This document shows positions 42,314-51,808 of a stretch of DNA of 64,000 nucleotides, piece after piece; positions within the stretch are counted from its first letter, which is position 1; the number at the start of each line of letters is the position of its first letter. Both the position numbers and the translations under genes were made by a program. Origin of the DNA: Streptomyces sp. NBC_01224. GTDB lineage: Bacteria > Actinomycetota > Actinomycetes > Streptomycetales > Streptomycetaceae. The notes beneath the pieces are model-generated. The model was not told where the DNA came from. It did not search any database and saw nothing but the letters and a program-made list of their open reading frames with translations. The stretch is taken from assembly GCF_036002945.1 (NCBI RefSeq), contig NZ_CP108530.1, positions 186,001 through 250,000 on the forward strand. Reading direction: 5' to 3'.

Positions 42314-43163
42314 GGAGGCTCCTTGAGCTGTTCAGTACGTTGCGGTGGATGTCCAAGGCCGCGGTGGACTTGTTGAGCGTGATGTAGTGCAGGCCGGGGG
42401 CGCCCTCGGCGAGCAGCCGGTCCGCCATGGCGGTGGCGTGGTCGACCCCGATCCGGTACGCGTCTTCGGGGCGCTCACGGGCGGCTTCGAGCCGGTGGGC
42501 CAGGTCCTCCGGGAAGGCGGCGTCGGAGAGCTCGGCGAAGCGCCGGATCTGGCGGGCGTCGGTGGCCGGCATGATCTCCGGGATGACCGGCGTCGTGCAG
42601 CCGGCGGCCGCGAGCCGGTCACGCAACCGCAGATAGTCCTCCACGTCGAAGAACATCTGGGTGATGGCGTAGTCCGCGCCGGCGCGGCACTTGGTCACGA
42701 AGTGCCGGATGTCGCTGTCCCAGTCGGGGGAACGCGGGTGCATCTCCGGGAAGGCCGCGACCCCAATGGTGAAGTCCCCCAGCGACCGCACCAGTTCCAC
42801 GAGTTGGTACGCGTGGGTGAAACCGTCCGGGTGCGGGGTCCAAGGTCCCTTGGGGTCGCCCGGCGGGTCGCCGCGCAGCACGAGCACGTCGTGCACTGCG
42901 GCGTCCGCGTACTGGCCGATGATGCGGCGCAGTTCGGCCACCGAGTGCCCGACGGCCGTCAGGTGCGCCACCGGGCGCAGCGTCGTCTCGGCCACGATCC
43001 GTTTGGTGACCTCGATGGTGCGCTCCCGTGAGGAGCCTCCCGCGCCGTAGGTGACGGACACGAAGTCGGGCGCGAGCGGTTCGATGCGGCGGATGGCCTG
43101 CCACAGGGCCTGCTCGCCCTTGGCCGTCTTCGGCGGGAAGAACTCGAAGGAGAACGTCGTCAT
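42303..43163 (-). CDS. metF: 5,10-methylenetetrahydrofolate reductase
   Basis: 286 aa TIM-barrel flavoprotein. FSFEFFPPKT near the N-terminus and VTYGAGGSSRERT are the family start and folate/FAD loop; FDVEDYLRLRDRL and PVIPEIMP follow. It makes 5-methyltetrahydrofolate, the methyl donor for the MetH encoded just upstream. Its ATG overlaps the metH stop (ATGA) and its stop lies within the SAH hydrolase start, so expression is coupled on both sides. Confidence 0.96.
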
Positions 43164-46100
43164 GCGCGGCCTCCCGCGTTGAAGTAGCTCGCCTCGGGGT
43201 GGTGGATGACGATCGCGTCCGTGGACTGCTCCGGGTGGAGCTGGAACTCCTCGGAGAGTTGCACGCCGATCCGCTCGGGTTCGAGCAGCTGCGCGATCTT
43301 GGCGCGGTCCTCCAGGTCCGGGCAGGCCGGGTAGCCGAGCGAGTAGCGGCAGCCCTGGTAATCGGTGCGGAACATGCCTTCCATCGCGGACGGATCACTG
43401 CCGGCGATGCCGAGTTCGGAGCGGACGCGGGCGTGCCAGTACTCGGCGAGTGCCTCGGCCAACTGCACGGACAGGCCATGCAGTTCGAGGTAGTCGCGGT
43501 AGGAGTCGGCGGCGAACAGCTCGGCGGTGGCCTCGCCGACCTTCGAACCCATCGTGACCACCTGGAGCCCGACCACGTCGGTCTCCCCCGATTCCTCCGG
43601 GCGGAAGAAGTCGGCCAGGCACAGGCGCCGGCCGCGGCGCTGGCGCGGGAAGGTGAACCGGGTCCGCTCGCCGCCCTGGTCGTCCAGAATGATCAGGTCG
43701 TCGCCCTTGGACACGCACGGGAAGTAGCCGTGGACCACGGCCGCCTCCAGGAGGTTCTCCGTGCGCAGCCGGTCGAGCCACATACGCAGCCGCGGCCGGC
43801 CCTCGCTCTCGATGGTGTCGCCCTTGAGCCCCCACTGGCCCTTGAACAGGGCGCTCTCGTCGAGCCAGGAGGCGTACTCCTTGAGCTGGACGCCCTTGAC
43901 GACGCGGGTGCCCCAGAACGGCGGGGTGGGGACCGGGTTGTCGACGGCGACGTCCGAGCGGCCGACGTCCCGCGGCTCTTCGATGATCAGCTCCCGTTTC
44001 GGTACGCGGCGCTGCTTGAGCTCGGGCAGGGTGGCGCCGGGGACGCCGCGCTTGACCGCGATGAGGGCGTCCATCAGGCGCAGGCCCTCGAACGCGTCGC
44101 GGGCGTAGCGGACCTCGCCCTCGTAGATCTCGTGCAGGTCCTGCTCGACGTAGGCCCGGGTCAGCGCCGCGCCGCCGAGGATGACGGGGAAGTCGGCGGC
44201 CATCTTGCGCTGGTTGAGCTCCTCCAGGTTCTCCTTCATGATCACCGTCGACTTCACCAGGAGGCCGGACATGCCGATCACGTCCGCGCGGTGCTCGGCC
44301 GCGGCGTCCAGGATCGCCGCGACCGGCTGCTTGATGCCGAGGTTGATCACGTTGTAGCCATTGTTGGACAAGATGATGTCGACGAGGTTCTTGCCGATGT
44401 CGTGCACGTCGCCGCGGACGGTGGCCAGCACGATGGTGCCCTTGCCCTCGGAGTCCGACTTCTCCATGTGCGGCTCCAGATGGGCCACCGCGGTCTTCAT
44501 CACCTCGGCGGACTGCAGCACGAACGGCAGCTGCATCTGCCCGGAACCGAACAGCTCACCGACGACCTTCATGCCCTCCAGCAGGGTGTCGTTGACGATG
44601 TCCAGGGCCGGGCGGGTCTGCAGGGCCTCGTCCAGATCGGCGTCCAGGCCGTTCTTCTCCCCGTCGATGATGCGCCGCTTAAGGCGCTCATCCAGCGGCA
44701 GCGCCAAGAGTTCCTCGGCCTTGCCCGCCTTCATCGACTTCATGTTGACGCCCTCGAAAAGCTCCATGAGCTTCTGCAAGGGGTCATAGCCCTCGGCGCG
44801 CCGGTCGTAGATCAGGTCGTGGGCGACCTTGACCTGCTCCTCCTCCAGACGCGCGATGGGCAGGATCTTCGAGGCGTGCGCGATCGCCGAGTCCAGACCC
44901 GCCTTGACACACTCATCCAGGAAGACCGAGTTGAGCACGACACGGGCGGCCGGGTTCAGGCCGAAGGAGATGTTCGACAGGCCCAGCGTGGTCTGCACGT
45001 CCGGGTGGCGCTTTTTCAGCTCACGGATCGCCTCGATGGTGGCGATGCCATCCCCCCGCGACTCCTCCTGACCGGTGCAGATGGTGAAGGTCAGACAGTC
45101 GATGAGGATGTCCGACTCATGGATGCCCCAGGTGCCGGTCAGATCCTCGATCAGCCGCTCGGCGATGGCCACCTTGTGCTCGACGGTGCGGGCCTGGCCC
45201 TCCTCATCGATGGTCAGCGCGATCAGCGCCGCCCCGTGCTCCCTGGCCAGCGCGGTCACCTTCGCAAAGCGCGACTCCGGCCCGTCGCCGTCCTCGTAGT
45301 TGACGGAGTTGATGACCGCCCGGCCGCCCAGCTTCTCCAACCCTGCCTGGATGACCGGCAGTTCGGTCGAGTCAAGGACGATGGGCAGCGTGGAGGCGGT
45401 GGCGAAACGGCCCGCCAGCTCCTCCATGTCCTTCACCCCGTCCCGGCCCACATAGTCGACACACAGGTCGAGCATGTGGGCGCCCTCGCGGATCTGGTCG
45501 CGGGCCATCTCCACACAGTCGTCCCAGCGGCCCTCCAGCATCGCCTCACGGAACTTCTTCGACCCATTGGCGTTCGTTCGCTCACCGATCGCCATATACG
45601 AAGTGTCCTGACGGAACGGCACCGTCTGGTAGAGCGAGGCCGCACCCGGCTCCGGGCGCGGCTCACGGCGGGAGACCTCCACCCCGCGCACCCGCTCCAC
45701 GACCTTGCGCAGATGCTCCGGCGTCGTGCCGCAGCAGCCGCCGACCAGGGACAGGCCGTACTCCCGGACGAAGGTCTCCTGGGCATCGGCCAGCTCCGCC
45801 TCCGTCAGCGGGTAGTGCGCGCCGTCCTTGGTCAACACGGGAAGGCCCGCGTTCGGCATCGCCGAGATCGGGATCCGCGAGTGGCGGGAGAGGTAGCGCA
45901 GGTGCTCGCTCATCTCCGCCGGACCCGTCGCGCAGTTCAGGCCGATCACGTCGATGCCCAACGGCTCCAGCGCCGTCAGCGCCGCGCCGATCTCCGAACC
46001 CAGCAGCATCGTGCCGGTCGTCTCCACCGTCACCGAACAGATCAGCGACAGATTCGCGCCGGTGGCCTCCAGGGCACGGCGGGCGCCCAGGATCGCCGCC

Positions 46101-46612
46101 TTCGTCTGCAGCAGGTCCTGCGTGGTCTCCACCAGCAGCGCGTCCGCGCCGCCCGCGATCAGACCCTCCGCATTCTGCTGATAGGCATCCCGCAACGTCG
46201 TGTAGGGGGCGTGGCCCAGGGTCGGCAGTTTCGTGCCGGGGCCCATCGAACCGAGCACCCAACGCTGCTGCCCCGTCGACGCGGTGAACTCATCGGCCAC
46301 CTCACGCGCCACCCGCGCACCGGACTCCGACAACTCGAAGACCCGCTCGGGGATGTCGTACTCCCCCAGCGCCGCATGATTGGCACCGAAGGTGTTCGTC
46401 TCGACGCAGTCGACACCGACCGCGAAATACTCCTCGTGCACCGACCGGACGATGTCCGGGCGCGTCACGTTCAGGACTTCGTTACAGCCTTCCAGCTGCT
46501 CGAAGTCGTCCAGACTCGGGTCCTGCTCCTGGAGCATCGTGCCCATCGCGCCGTCGGCCACCACCACGCGGGTGGCGAGGGCCTCCCTGAGGGTTTCCGG
46601 AGAAGCGGTCAC
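43160..46612 (-). CDS. metH: Cobalamin-dependent methionine synthase
   Basis: 1150 aa, close to the usual length for actinobacterial MetH. In order: homocysteine domain with zinc ligands in GLNCATG and GGCCGTT; pterin (methyl-folate) domain with ERTNANGSKKF; cobalamin cap and binding domain with DVHDIGKN (His ligand, ~738); and the SAM reactivation domain with RTDYQGCRYSLGYPACPD. It regenerates methionine from homocysteine using the MetF product and vitamin B12. GTG at 46612 overlaps the stop of the PfkB gene by four bases. The longer open frame upstream runs antisense inside that gene and is not used. Confidence 0.97.
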   Translation of the reverse strand: MTASPETLREALATRVVVADGAMGTMLQEQDPSLDDFEQLEGCNEVLNVTRPDIVRSVHEEYFAVGVDCVETNTFGANHAALGEYDIPERVFELSESGARVAREVADEFTASTGQQRWVLGSMGPGTKLPTLGHAPYTTLRDAYQQNAEGLIAGGADALLVETTQDLLQTKAAILGARRALEATGANLSLICSVTVETTGTMLLGSEIGAALTALEPLGIDVIGLNCATGPAEMSEHLRYLSRHSRIPISAMPNAGLPVLTKDGAHYPLTEAELADAQETFVREYGLSLVGGCCGTTPEHLRKVVERVRGVEVSRREPRPEPGAASLYQTVPFRQDTSYMAIGERTNANGSKKFREAMLEGRWDDCVEMARDQIREGAHMLDLCVDYVGRDGVKDMEELAGRFATASTLPIVLDSTELPVIQAGLEKLGGRAVINSVNYEDGDGPESRFAKVTALAREHGAALIALTIDEEGQARTVEHKVAIAERLIEDLTGTWGIHESDILIDCLTFTICTGQEESRGDGIATIEAIRELKKRHPDVQTTLGLSNISFGLNPAARVVLNSVFLDECVKAGLDSAIAHASKILPIARLEEEQVKVAHDLIYDRRAEGYDPLQKLMELFEGVNMKSMKAGKAEELLALPLDERLKRRIIDGEKNGLDADLDEALQTRPALDIVNDTLLEGMKVVGELFGSGQMQLPFVLQSAEVMKTAVAHLEPHMEKSDSEGKGTIVLATVRGDVHDIGKNLVDIILSNNGYNVINLGIKQPVAAILDAAAEHRADVIGMSGLLVKSTVIMKENLEELNQRKMAADFPVILGGAALTRAYVEQDLHEIYEGEVRYARDAFEGLRLMDALIAVKRGVPGATLPELKQRRVPKRELIIEEPRDVGRSDVAVDNPVPTPPFWGTRVVKGVQLKEYASWLDESALFKGQWGLKGDTIESEGRPRLRMWLDRLRTENLLEAAVVHGYFPCVSKGDDLIILDDQGGERTRFTFPRQRRGRRLCLADFFRPEESGETDVVGLQVVTMGSKVGEATAELFAADSYRDYLELHGLSVQLAEALAEYWHARVRSELGIAGSDPSAMEGMFRTDYQGCRYSLGYPACPDLEDRAKIAQLLEPERIGVQLSEEFQLHPEQSTDAIVIHHPEASYFNAGGRA

Positions 46613-47622
46613 GAGCTGTCGCCACCCTCGCGGGTGACGACCGCCAGGTAGGGCGCGATCTCCTCGGCGGCGTCCGTGCCGTACGCGGCCGTGAGGTTGG
46701 CGAGGAGGCGGTCGGCAGCGGCGTCGTACGACTGGGAGCCGACGGTGCGGATCACCTCGGCCGCGACCGAGCAGCCGAGCCGTACCGCGGCCTTCAGGGC
46801 CAGGCCCCGGGCGGTAGCGGCGAGGAAGCCGGCCCGGAACGCGTCGCCGACACCGGTCGGGTCGACGACCGGGACGTCGGGCACGGCGGGGACGCGGAGA
46901 GAGGTGCCGTCGGCGCATTCGGCGCGGGCGCCGTGAGAGCCGAGCGTGGTGATCCAGGTGCCGACCCGGTCGAGCACGTCGTCGCGCGTCCAGCCGGTGC
47001 GCTCGAGCAGCAGGGCGGCCTCGTACTCGTTGGTGAAGAGCCAGCGGGCGCCGTCCACCAGGTCCCGCACCTGAGTGCCGTCGAGGCGGGCGAGCTGTTG
47101 CGAGGGGTCCGCGGCGAACGGGATGCCGAGCTCCCGGCACTGCCGGGTGTGGCGGAGCATCGCCTCGGGGTCGTTGGGCGCGATCAGGACCAGGTCCGGC
47201 CGGGCATCGGGGGCGGCGTTCCCGATCAGGGTGGTCAGGTCGATGTCGCGCGCCTCGGCCATGGCGCCCGCGTAGAACGCGGCGATCTGGTTGGCGTCCT
47301 GGTCGGTGGTGCACATGAACCGGGCGGTCTGCCGTTCGCCGGAGACCAGGACGCCACTGGTGTCGACGCCCTGCTCCTTGAGCACCACCTCGTACGGTCC
47401 GAAGTCGGTGCCGACCGCGCCGATCAGGAGCGGTGCGAGGCCGAGGCCGCCGAGCCCGAAGGCGATGTTGGCGGCGACGCCGCCGCGTCGCACTTCGAGG
47501 TCGTCGACGAGGAACGACAAGGAGACATGGTGCAGTTGGCTGGGGACCAGCTGGTCCGCGAATCTGCCGGGAAACACCGTCAGATGGTCCGTGGCGATCG
47601 AGCCGGACACGGCGATACGCAC
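46609..47622 (-). CDS. PfkB-family nucleoside kinase, probable adenosine kinase
   Basis: 337 aa ribokinase/PfkB fold. RRGGVAANIAFGLGGLG is the N-terminal sugar-binding signature, and DPTGVGDAFRAGF holds the catalytic Asp and anion hole. GTG start at 47622. Lying between metK and metH, with SAH hydrolase downstream, it most likely phosphorylates the adenosine released from SAH and so pulls the reversible hydrolase reaction forward. The fold is certain; adenosine as substrate is inferred from context and from similar actinobacterial genes. Confidence 0.85.
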   Translation of the reverse strand: MRIAVSGSIATDHLTVFPGRFADQLVPSQLHHVSLSFLVDDLEVRRGGVAANIAFGLGGLGLAPLLIGAVGTDFGPYEVVLKEQGVDTSGVLVSGERQTARFMCTTDQDANQIAAFYAGAMAEARDIDLTTLIGNAAPDARPDLVLIAPNDPEAMLRHTRQCRELGIPFAADPSQQLARLDGTQVRDLVDGARWLFTNEYEAALLLERTGWTRDDVLDRVGTWITTLGSHGARAECADGTSLRVPAVPDVPVVDPTGVGDAFRAGFLAATARGLALKAAVRLGCSVAAEVIRTVGSQSYDAAADRLLANLTAAYGTDAAEEIAPYLAVVTREGGDSS

Positions 47623-47713
47623 GTGAGCACTCCCGTTGGGTGCGTGGGCCGGGGCTAGGGCCCTTCGGTCGGTCGGCCGGTCTGGGGCCGGCCGTCGGTG
47701 GGTGGAGGGCAGG

Positions 47714-48937
47714 TCAGAGTCCGGCCGCGGCCTTGAGTCGCTCGGCGCGGTCGGTCTTCTCCCAGGGGAAGTCGTCGAGTTCGCGGCCGAAGTGGCCGTA
47801 GGCGGCCGTCTGGGAGTAGATCGGGCGCAGCAGGTCGAGGTCGCGGATGATGGCGGCCGGGCGCAGGTCGAAGACCTCGGAGATGGCCCGCTCGATGTCG
47901 GCCTGGGGGACGGATGCGGTGCCGAAGGTCTCGACGAACAGGCCGACCGGCTCGGCCTTGCCGATCGCGTAGGCGACCTGGACCTCGCAGCGGTCCGCGA
48001 GCCCGGCGGCGACGACGTTCTTGGCGACCCAGCGCATCGCGTAGGCGGCGCTGCGGTCCACCTTGGACGGGTCCTTGCCGGAGAAGGCGCCGCCGCCGTG
48101 GCGGGCGTAGCCACCGTACGTGTCGATGATGATCTTGCGGCCGGTCAGGCCGGCGTCGCCCATCGGACCGCCGATCTCGAACCGCCCGGTGGGGTTGACC
48201 AGGAGCCGGTAGCCCTCGGTCTCCAGCTTGATGCCGTCCTCGGCGAGGCCGTCGAGGACGTACTCCACGACGTGCTCCTGGATGTCGGGCGTGAGCAGCG
48301 AGCCCAGGTCGATGTCGCTCGCGTGCTGCGAGGAGACCACGACCGTGTCGAGCCGGACCGGGCGGCTGCCCTGGTACTCGATGGTGACCTGGGTCTTGCC
48401 GTCCGGGCGCAGGTAGGGGACGGTGCCGTTCTTGCGGACCTCGGTCAGGCGGCGCGAGAGGCGGTGGGCCAGCTCGATCGGCAGCGGCATCAGGTTCGGG
48501 GTCTCGTTGCTGGCGTAGCCGAACATCAGGCCCTGGTCCCCCGCGCCCTGCTGGTCGAGCTCGTCCCCCTTGCCTCCGGCAGAGGCGCCTTCCACCCGGT
48601 TCTCGTACGCCGTGTCGACGCCCTGCGCGATGTCCGGGGACTGTGCGCCGATGGAGACCGATACGCCGCAGGAAGCGCCGTCGAAGCCCTTGCTCGAGGA
48701 GTCGTAGCCGATCTCGAGGATCTTGTCGCGCACGAGCTGCGCGATCGGCGCGTACGCCTTGGTCGTGACCTCGCCGGCCACATGCACCTGGCCGGTGGTG
48801 ATGAGCGTCTCGACGGCGACGCGGGACGTGGGGTCCTCGCGCAGCAGCGCGTCGAGAATGGTGTCACTGATCTGGTCGGCGATCTTGTCGGGGTGGCCCT
48901 CGGTCACGGACTCCGAGGTGAACAGGCGACGGGACAT
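47714..48937 (-). CDS. metK: S-adenosylmethionine synthetase
   Basis: 407 aa. MSRRLFTSESVTEGHPDKI (ATP-binding start), GAGDQGLMFGYA and GGGAFSGKDPSKVDRSAAY are the standard MetK signatures; the enzyme is complete. It makes SAM from methionine and ATP for the sugar methyltransferase, the radical SAM deaminase and general use. ATG at 48937 follows a GGAGA ribosome site. It heads the methyl-cycle operon: the PfkB kinase gene begins 91 bp downstream, then metH, metF and SAH hydrolase overlap one another. A structured leader precedes it. Confidence 0.97.
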   Translation of the reverse strand: MSRRLFTSESVTEGHPDKIADQISDTILDALLREDPTSRVAVETLITTGQVHVAGEVTTKAYAPIAQLVRDKILEIGYDSSSKGFDGASCGVSVSIGAQSPDIAQGVDTAYENRVEGASAGGKGDELDQQGAGDQGLMFGYASNETPNLMPLPIELAHRLSRRLTEVRKNGTVPYLRPDGKTQVTIEYQGSRPVRLDTVVVSSQHASDIDLGSLLTPDIQEHVVEYVLDGLAEDGIKLETEGYRLLVNPTGRFEIGGPMGDAGLTGRKIIIDTYGGYARHGGGAFSGKDPSKVDRSAAYAMRWVAKNVVAAGLADRCEVQVAYAIGKAEPVGLFVETFGTASVPQADIERAISEVFDLRPAAIIRDLDLLRPIYSQTAAYGHFGRELDDFPWEKTDRAERLKAAAGL

Positions 48938-48965
48938 GGTTCTCCAGATTTCTTGTAGGAGGGAT

Positions 48966-49036
48966 GAGGCGCGACGGGAGAACGGGGCACGGCGTTGCCA
49001 CTCTCCTCGGAGTGACTCGCCTGCCACTCGCGCCTC
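48966..49036 (-). promoter_or_regulatory. Structured leader upstream of metK (candidate riboswitch or attenuator)
   Basis: In the 155 bp between metK and the next gene, GAGGCGCGA (48966-48974) pairs perfectly with TCGCGCCTC (49028-49036). Inside are GGAGA/TCTCC (48977-48981 with 49002-49006) enclosing GGCA/TGCC (48986-48989 with 48996-48999), and GAGTG/CACTC (49010-49014 with 49025-49029), the last overlapping the outer stem by two bases. The transcript side also reads GGCAACGCC, loosely like the GGCAACC of SAM-I/SAM-IV cores. I cannot match it to a known class by eye. Confidence 0.35.
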
Positions 49037-49092
49037 GTCGGAGTGCCCGTACGCGGGCGGTTATGCCTGACTGGGCTCGTGCACGCGCGACT

Positions 49093-50154
49093 TCACGCCG
49101 CCACCTCCGCGTTGGCATGGTCGCCGACGAGCAGTTGATGTCCGGCGGCGGAACGGCCGATCCGCGCCCAGCGGCCGATGATCGAGTGGTCGAGGGCGGG
49201 GACGCCGTCGACGGCGGCGCCCTCCAGGAGGATCGAGTCGGCGACGGAGGAGTGCCGCAGAACGCAGTCGCGGCCGACGGAGACGTACGGCCCGACGGTG
49301 CACTGGGTCACGGTGCTCCCGGCGGCGATCACCAGCGGGCCCACCAGGTGGCTGCCGCGCACCCGGGCTCCCGGTTCGATCACGACCGGGCCGCTCAGGG
49401 TGCTGGCCGCGTCGATGTCCCCGTGCATGACGGACCCGGTCAGCCGTCCGAGCAGTTCGCGGTTGCAGTCGAGCAGGTCCTCCGCCTTCCCGGTGTCCTT
49501 CCAATAGCCGTCGTAGCATTCGGCGCGCACCAGCGCGCCGTCGTCGGCGAAGCGCTGGATGGCATCGGTGATCTCCAGTTCGCCGCGGCCGCTGGGGCAC
49601 AGCCCGGTGACCGCCCGGTGGATCCGGGAGGTGAAGAAGTAGACGCCGAGCACAGCGAGGTCACTGGCGGGCTCGGCCGGCTTCTCGACCAGGCGGTGCA
49701 CCCGGCCGTCGGCACCGACCTCGGCCACCCCGTAGGCACGCGGGTCGGCCACCGGCTGCACGAGGAGCAACGCGTCGGCGCGGTCGGCGGCGAAGGCCTT
49801 CGCCGCTTGCGCTATACCGTCCGCGAACACGTTGTCGGCCAGGTACATGACGAAGTCGTCGTCGCCGAGGAAGTCGGCAGCGAGCTGCACGCAGTGGGCG
49901 AGCCCCCGCGGCTGGTCCTGGTGCAGATAGGTGAGGTCGAGGCCGAACGCGGAACCGTCGCCGATCACCCCGGAGATCTCCGCGGCGTGCGTGCCGACGA
50001 TGACGGCCGCCTCGGTGATGCCCGCGTCGCGGATGTTCTCCAGACAGTGCGCGAGCACGGGCTTGTTGGCCACGGGCAGCAGTTGTTTGGCGGTCGAGTG
50101 GGTGAAGGGGCGTAGCCGGGACCCCGTCCCCCCTGACAGTATGAGCGCCTTCAT
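49093..50154 (-). CDS. Glucose-1-phosphate thymidylyltransferase, long StrD type
   Basis: 353 aa. KALILSGGTGSRLRPFTHS is the nucleotide-binding start, with KQLLPVANKP after it and YLADNVFADG at the metal site. The C-terminal third is a left-handed beta-helix of hexapeptide repeats (SGPVVIEPGARVRGSHLVGP), so it belongs to the ~355-aa StrD/DesIII/OleS form found in antibiotic sugar pathways and not the ~290-aa RmlA form. It makes dTDP-glucose, the first sugar-nucleotide for both deoxysugar branches. It diverges from the 2,3-dehydratase gene. No dTDP-glucose 4,6-dehydratase is in the window. Confidence 0.94.
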   Translation of the reverse strand: MKALILSGGTGSRLRPFTHSTAKQLLPVANKPVLAHCLENIRDAGITEAAVIVGTHAAEISGVIGDGSAFGLDLTYLHQDQPRGLAHCVQLAADFLGDDDFVMYLADNVFADGIAQAAKAFAADRADALLLVQPVADPRAYGVAEVGADGRVHRLVEKPAEPASDLAVLGVYFFTSRIHRAVTGLCPSGRGELEITDAIQRFADDGALVRAECYDGYWKDTGKAEDLLDCNRELLGRLTGSVMHGDIDAASTLSGPVVIEPGARVRGSHLVGPLVIAAGSTVTQCTVGPYVSVGRDCVLRHSSVADSILLEGAAVDGVPALDHSIIGRWARIGRSAAGHQLLVGDHANAEVAA

Positions 50155-50279
50155 ATTCCGTGAGTGTGCTGGTGGCTCCTCAAGGAAAGCTTGACGCAGC
50201 CCGGAGCGCCGGGCGCCCGGGCTGCCCCGAGGTGCCGGGCTCGATGGGCTTCCAGGCCGTCGTCGACCGGGCCTCGAGC

Positions 50280-50300
50280 GCGGGCATGGAGCATGCCCGC
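50280..50300 (+). promoter_or_regulatory. Perfect hairpin masking the 2,3-dehydratase ribosome site
   Basis: GCGGGCATG and CATGCCCGC form a perfect 9-bp stem around the loop GAG, directly before the ATG at 50301. The only good ribosome site, GGAG at 50288-50291, is formed by the last base of the stem plus the loop. It could hinder translation or be a palindromic operator. Confidence 0.45.
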
Positions 50301-51728
50301 ATGACCTCAACGAAGACCGCACCGCCTCCCACCGAGCTGGGGGACGCCTCCTTCGACCGGTGGCTGGACGAGCAGCGCCGCGGGCATCACCATTCCGTGC
50401 GGCGCGCGCCGCTCGACACCCTGCCCAGCTGGCGCTTCTGCCGGGAAACCGGCGACCTGGTGCACGCATCCGGCCGCTTCTTCTCCGTCTCCGGGCTGCG
50501 CGCCACCACTGACTTCGACGCCGCCGGGCAACGGCCGCTCACCTGGTCCCAGCCCGTCATCGTGCAGCGCGAGGTCGGGCTGCTCGGCATGCTGCTCAAG
50601 GAATCCCGCGGCGAGGTGCACTGCCTGTTGCAGGCCAAGACGGAGCCGGGCAACCTCAACGGACTGCAGCTGTCGCCGACCGTGCAGGCCACCCGCAGCA
50701 ACTTCACGGGCGTGCACCGGGGCCGTCCCGTGCCGTACACGGAGTACTTCACCGGGGACCGGCGCGGCGGGCGGGTGCTCGCCGACTCGCTCCAGTCCGA
50801 ACAGGGCTGGTGGTTCCTGCACAAGCGGAACCGCAACGTGGTCGTCATGACGGACGAAGACGTGCCCGCTCGCGACGGGTTCCGCTGGCTGTCGCTGCGT
50901 CAGGTCGGCGCACTGTTGCTCCGCGACCACCTGGTGAACATGGACAGCCGCACGGTCCTGTCGACGCTGCCGCGGGAGCAGATCGCGCATCGCGGCGGGC
51001 CGCCGGGCCCGGTGGGCGAGGACGACGCGCTCCACTCGTTCTCCGAGGTGCTCTCGGTCCTTGCCGACGCCCGGTTCAGGTACGAACTGACCCAGGAGCA
51101 GGTTCCGTTGCGGAAGGTCCTGGAGGACGCCACGAGCCCGTGGGCACGGACCGGGGACGGCGTCATCAGGCGACCCGACGGCCGGCATTTCACGGTGCTC
51201 GGTGTGACCGTTCAGGCGCAGGCGCGCGAGGTGGCCAGCTGGTCCCAGCCGCTGCTCGCCCCGGTGGCGGGGCTCGCCGGGCTGCTCGTGCGGCGCATCG
51301 ACGGACTGCCGCACGTGCTGCTGCGGGCCCGGGTCGAAGCGGGCAGCCTGAACGTGGCCGAGTTCGGGCCCACGGTGCAGTGCTCGACGCGTCATCTGCA
51401 CGGACGGGGCGCGCGCCGCCCCAAGTTCCTGGACACGCTGCTCGCGCCGCGCGCCGGGCGGGTGCTGTTCGACACCGAGCAGTGCGAGGAGGGCGGGCGC
51501 TTCCACCACGCGGTGACCCGCAACCTGATCGTCGAGCTGGCCGGGGACGACGAGGTGGCCGGGGGCGACAGGGCGGCCTGGGCAGTCACTCGCGACCTGC
51601 CACCGGACTTCTGCTGGGTGTCGGTGCCGCAGGTGCAGGCGCTACTGCGGCACGGCAACCACCTGAACGTACAGGCCCGTTGCCTGATGACGGCCCTGAC
51701 GCTGGCGACGCGTTGGCTTGAGTCCTGA
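50301..51728 (+). CDS. NDP-4-keto-6-deoxyhexose 2,3-dehydratase (EryBVI/TylCVI type)
   Basis: 475 aa made of two related halves, each with the family pattern: W-SQPVIVQREVGLLG...LLQAKTEPGNLNGLQLSPTVQ in the first half (about residues 85-140), and WSQPLLAPVAGLAGLLVRR...RARVEAGSLNVAEFGPTVQ in the second (about 310-360). These enzymes remove water from C-2/C-3 of dTDP-4-keto-6-deoxyglucose to give the 3,4-diketo-2,6-dideoxy intermediate, which a 3-ketoreductase reduces. Its presence argues for a 2-deoxysugar. The ATG at 50301 has GGAG nine bases upstream; in-frame starts at 50160, 50244 and 50286 are alternatives. The 146-bp gap to the thymidylyltransferase holds divergent promoters. Confidence 0.92.
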   Translation: MTSTKTAPPPTELGDASFDRWLDEQRRGHHHSVRRAPLDTLPSWRFCRETGDLVHASGRFFSVSGLRATTDFDAAGQRPLTWSQPVIVQREVGLLGMLLKESRGEVHCLLQAKTEPGNLNGLQLSPTVQATRSNFTGVHRGRPVPYTEYFTGDRRGGRVLADSLQSEQGWWFLHKRNRNVVVMTDEDVPARDGFRWLSLRQVGALLLRDHLVNMDSRTVLSTLPREQIAHRGGPPGPVGEDDALHSFSEVLSVLADARFRYELTQEQVPLRKVLEDATSPWARTGDGVIRRPDGRHFTVLGVTVQAQAREVASWSQPLLAPVAGLAGLLVRRIDGLPHVLLRARVEAGSLNVAEFGPTVQCSTRHLHGRGARRPKFLDTLLAPRAGRVLFDTEQCEEGGRFHHAVTRNLIVELAGDDEVAGGDRAAWAVTRDLPPDFCWVSVPQVQALLRHGNHLNVQARCLMTALTLATRWLES

Positions 51729-51808
51729 CTCGATCGGGACGGGGAACCTTCAGCGAGTCAGGTCAAGAGGTCGGCACCCGACCCGGGAAAATTACCTGAC
51801 CGGCTGGC

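Noticed and set aside
43160..47314. Longer start for MetH
   Set aside because: The extension is an out-of-frame reading of the PfkB kinase gene; GTG at 46612 overlaps the kinase stop in the manner of coupled genes.
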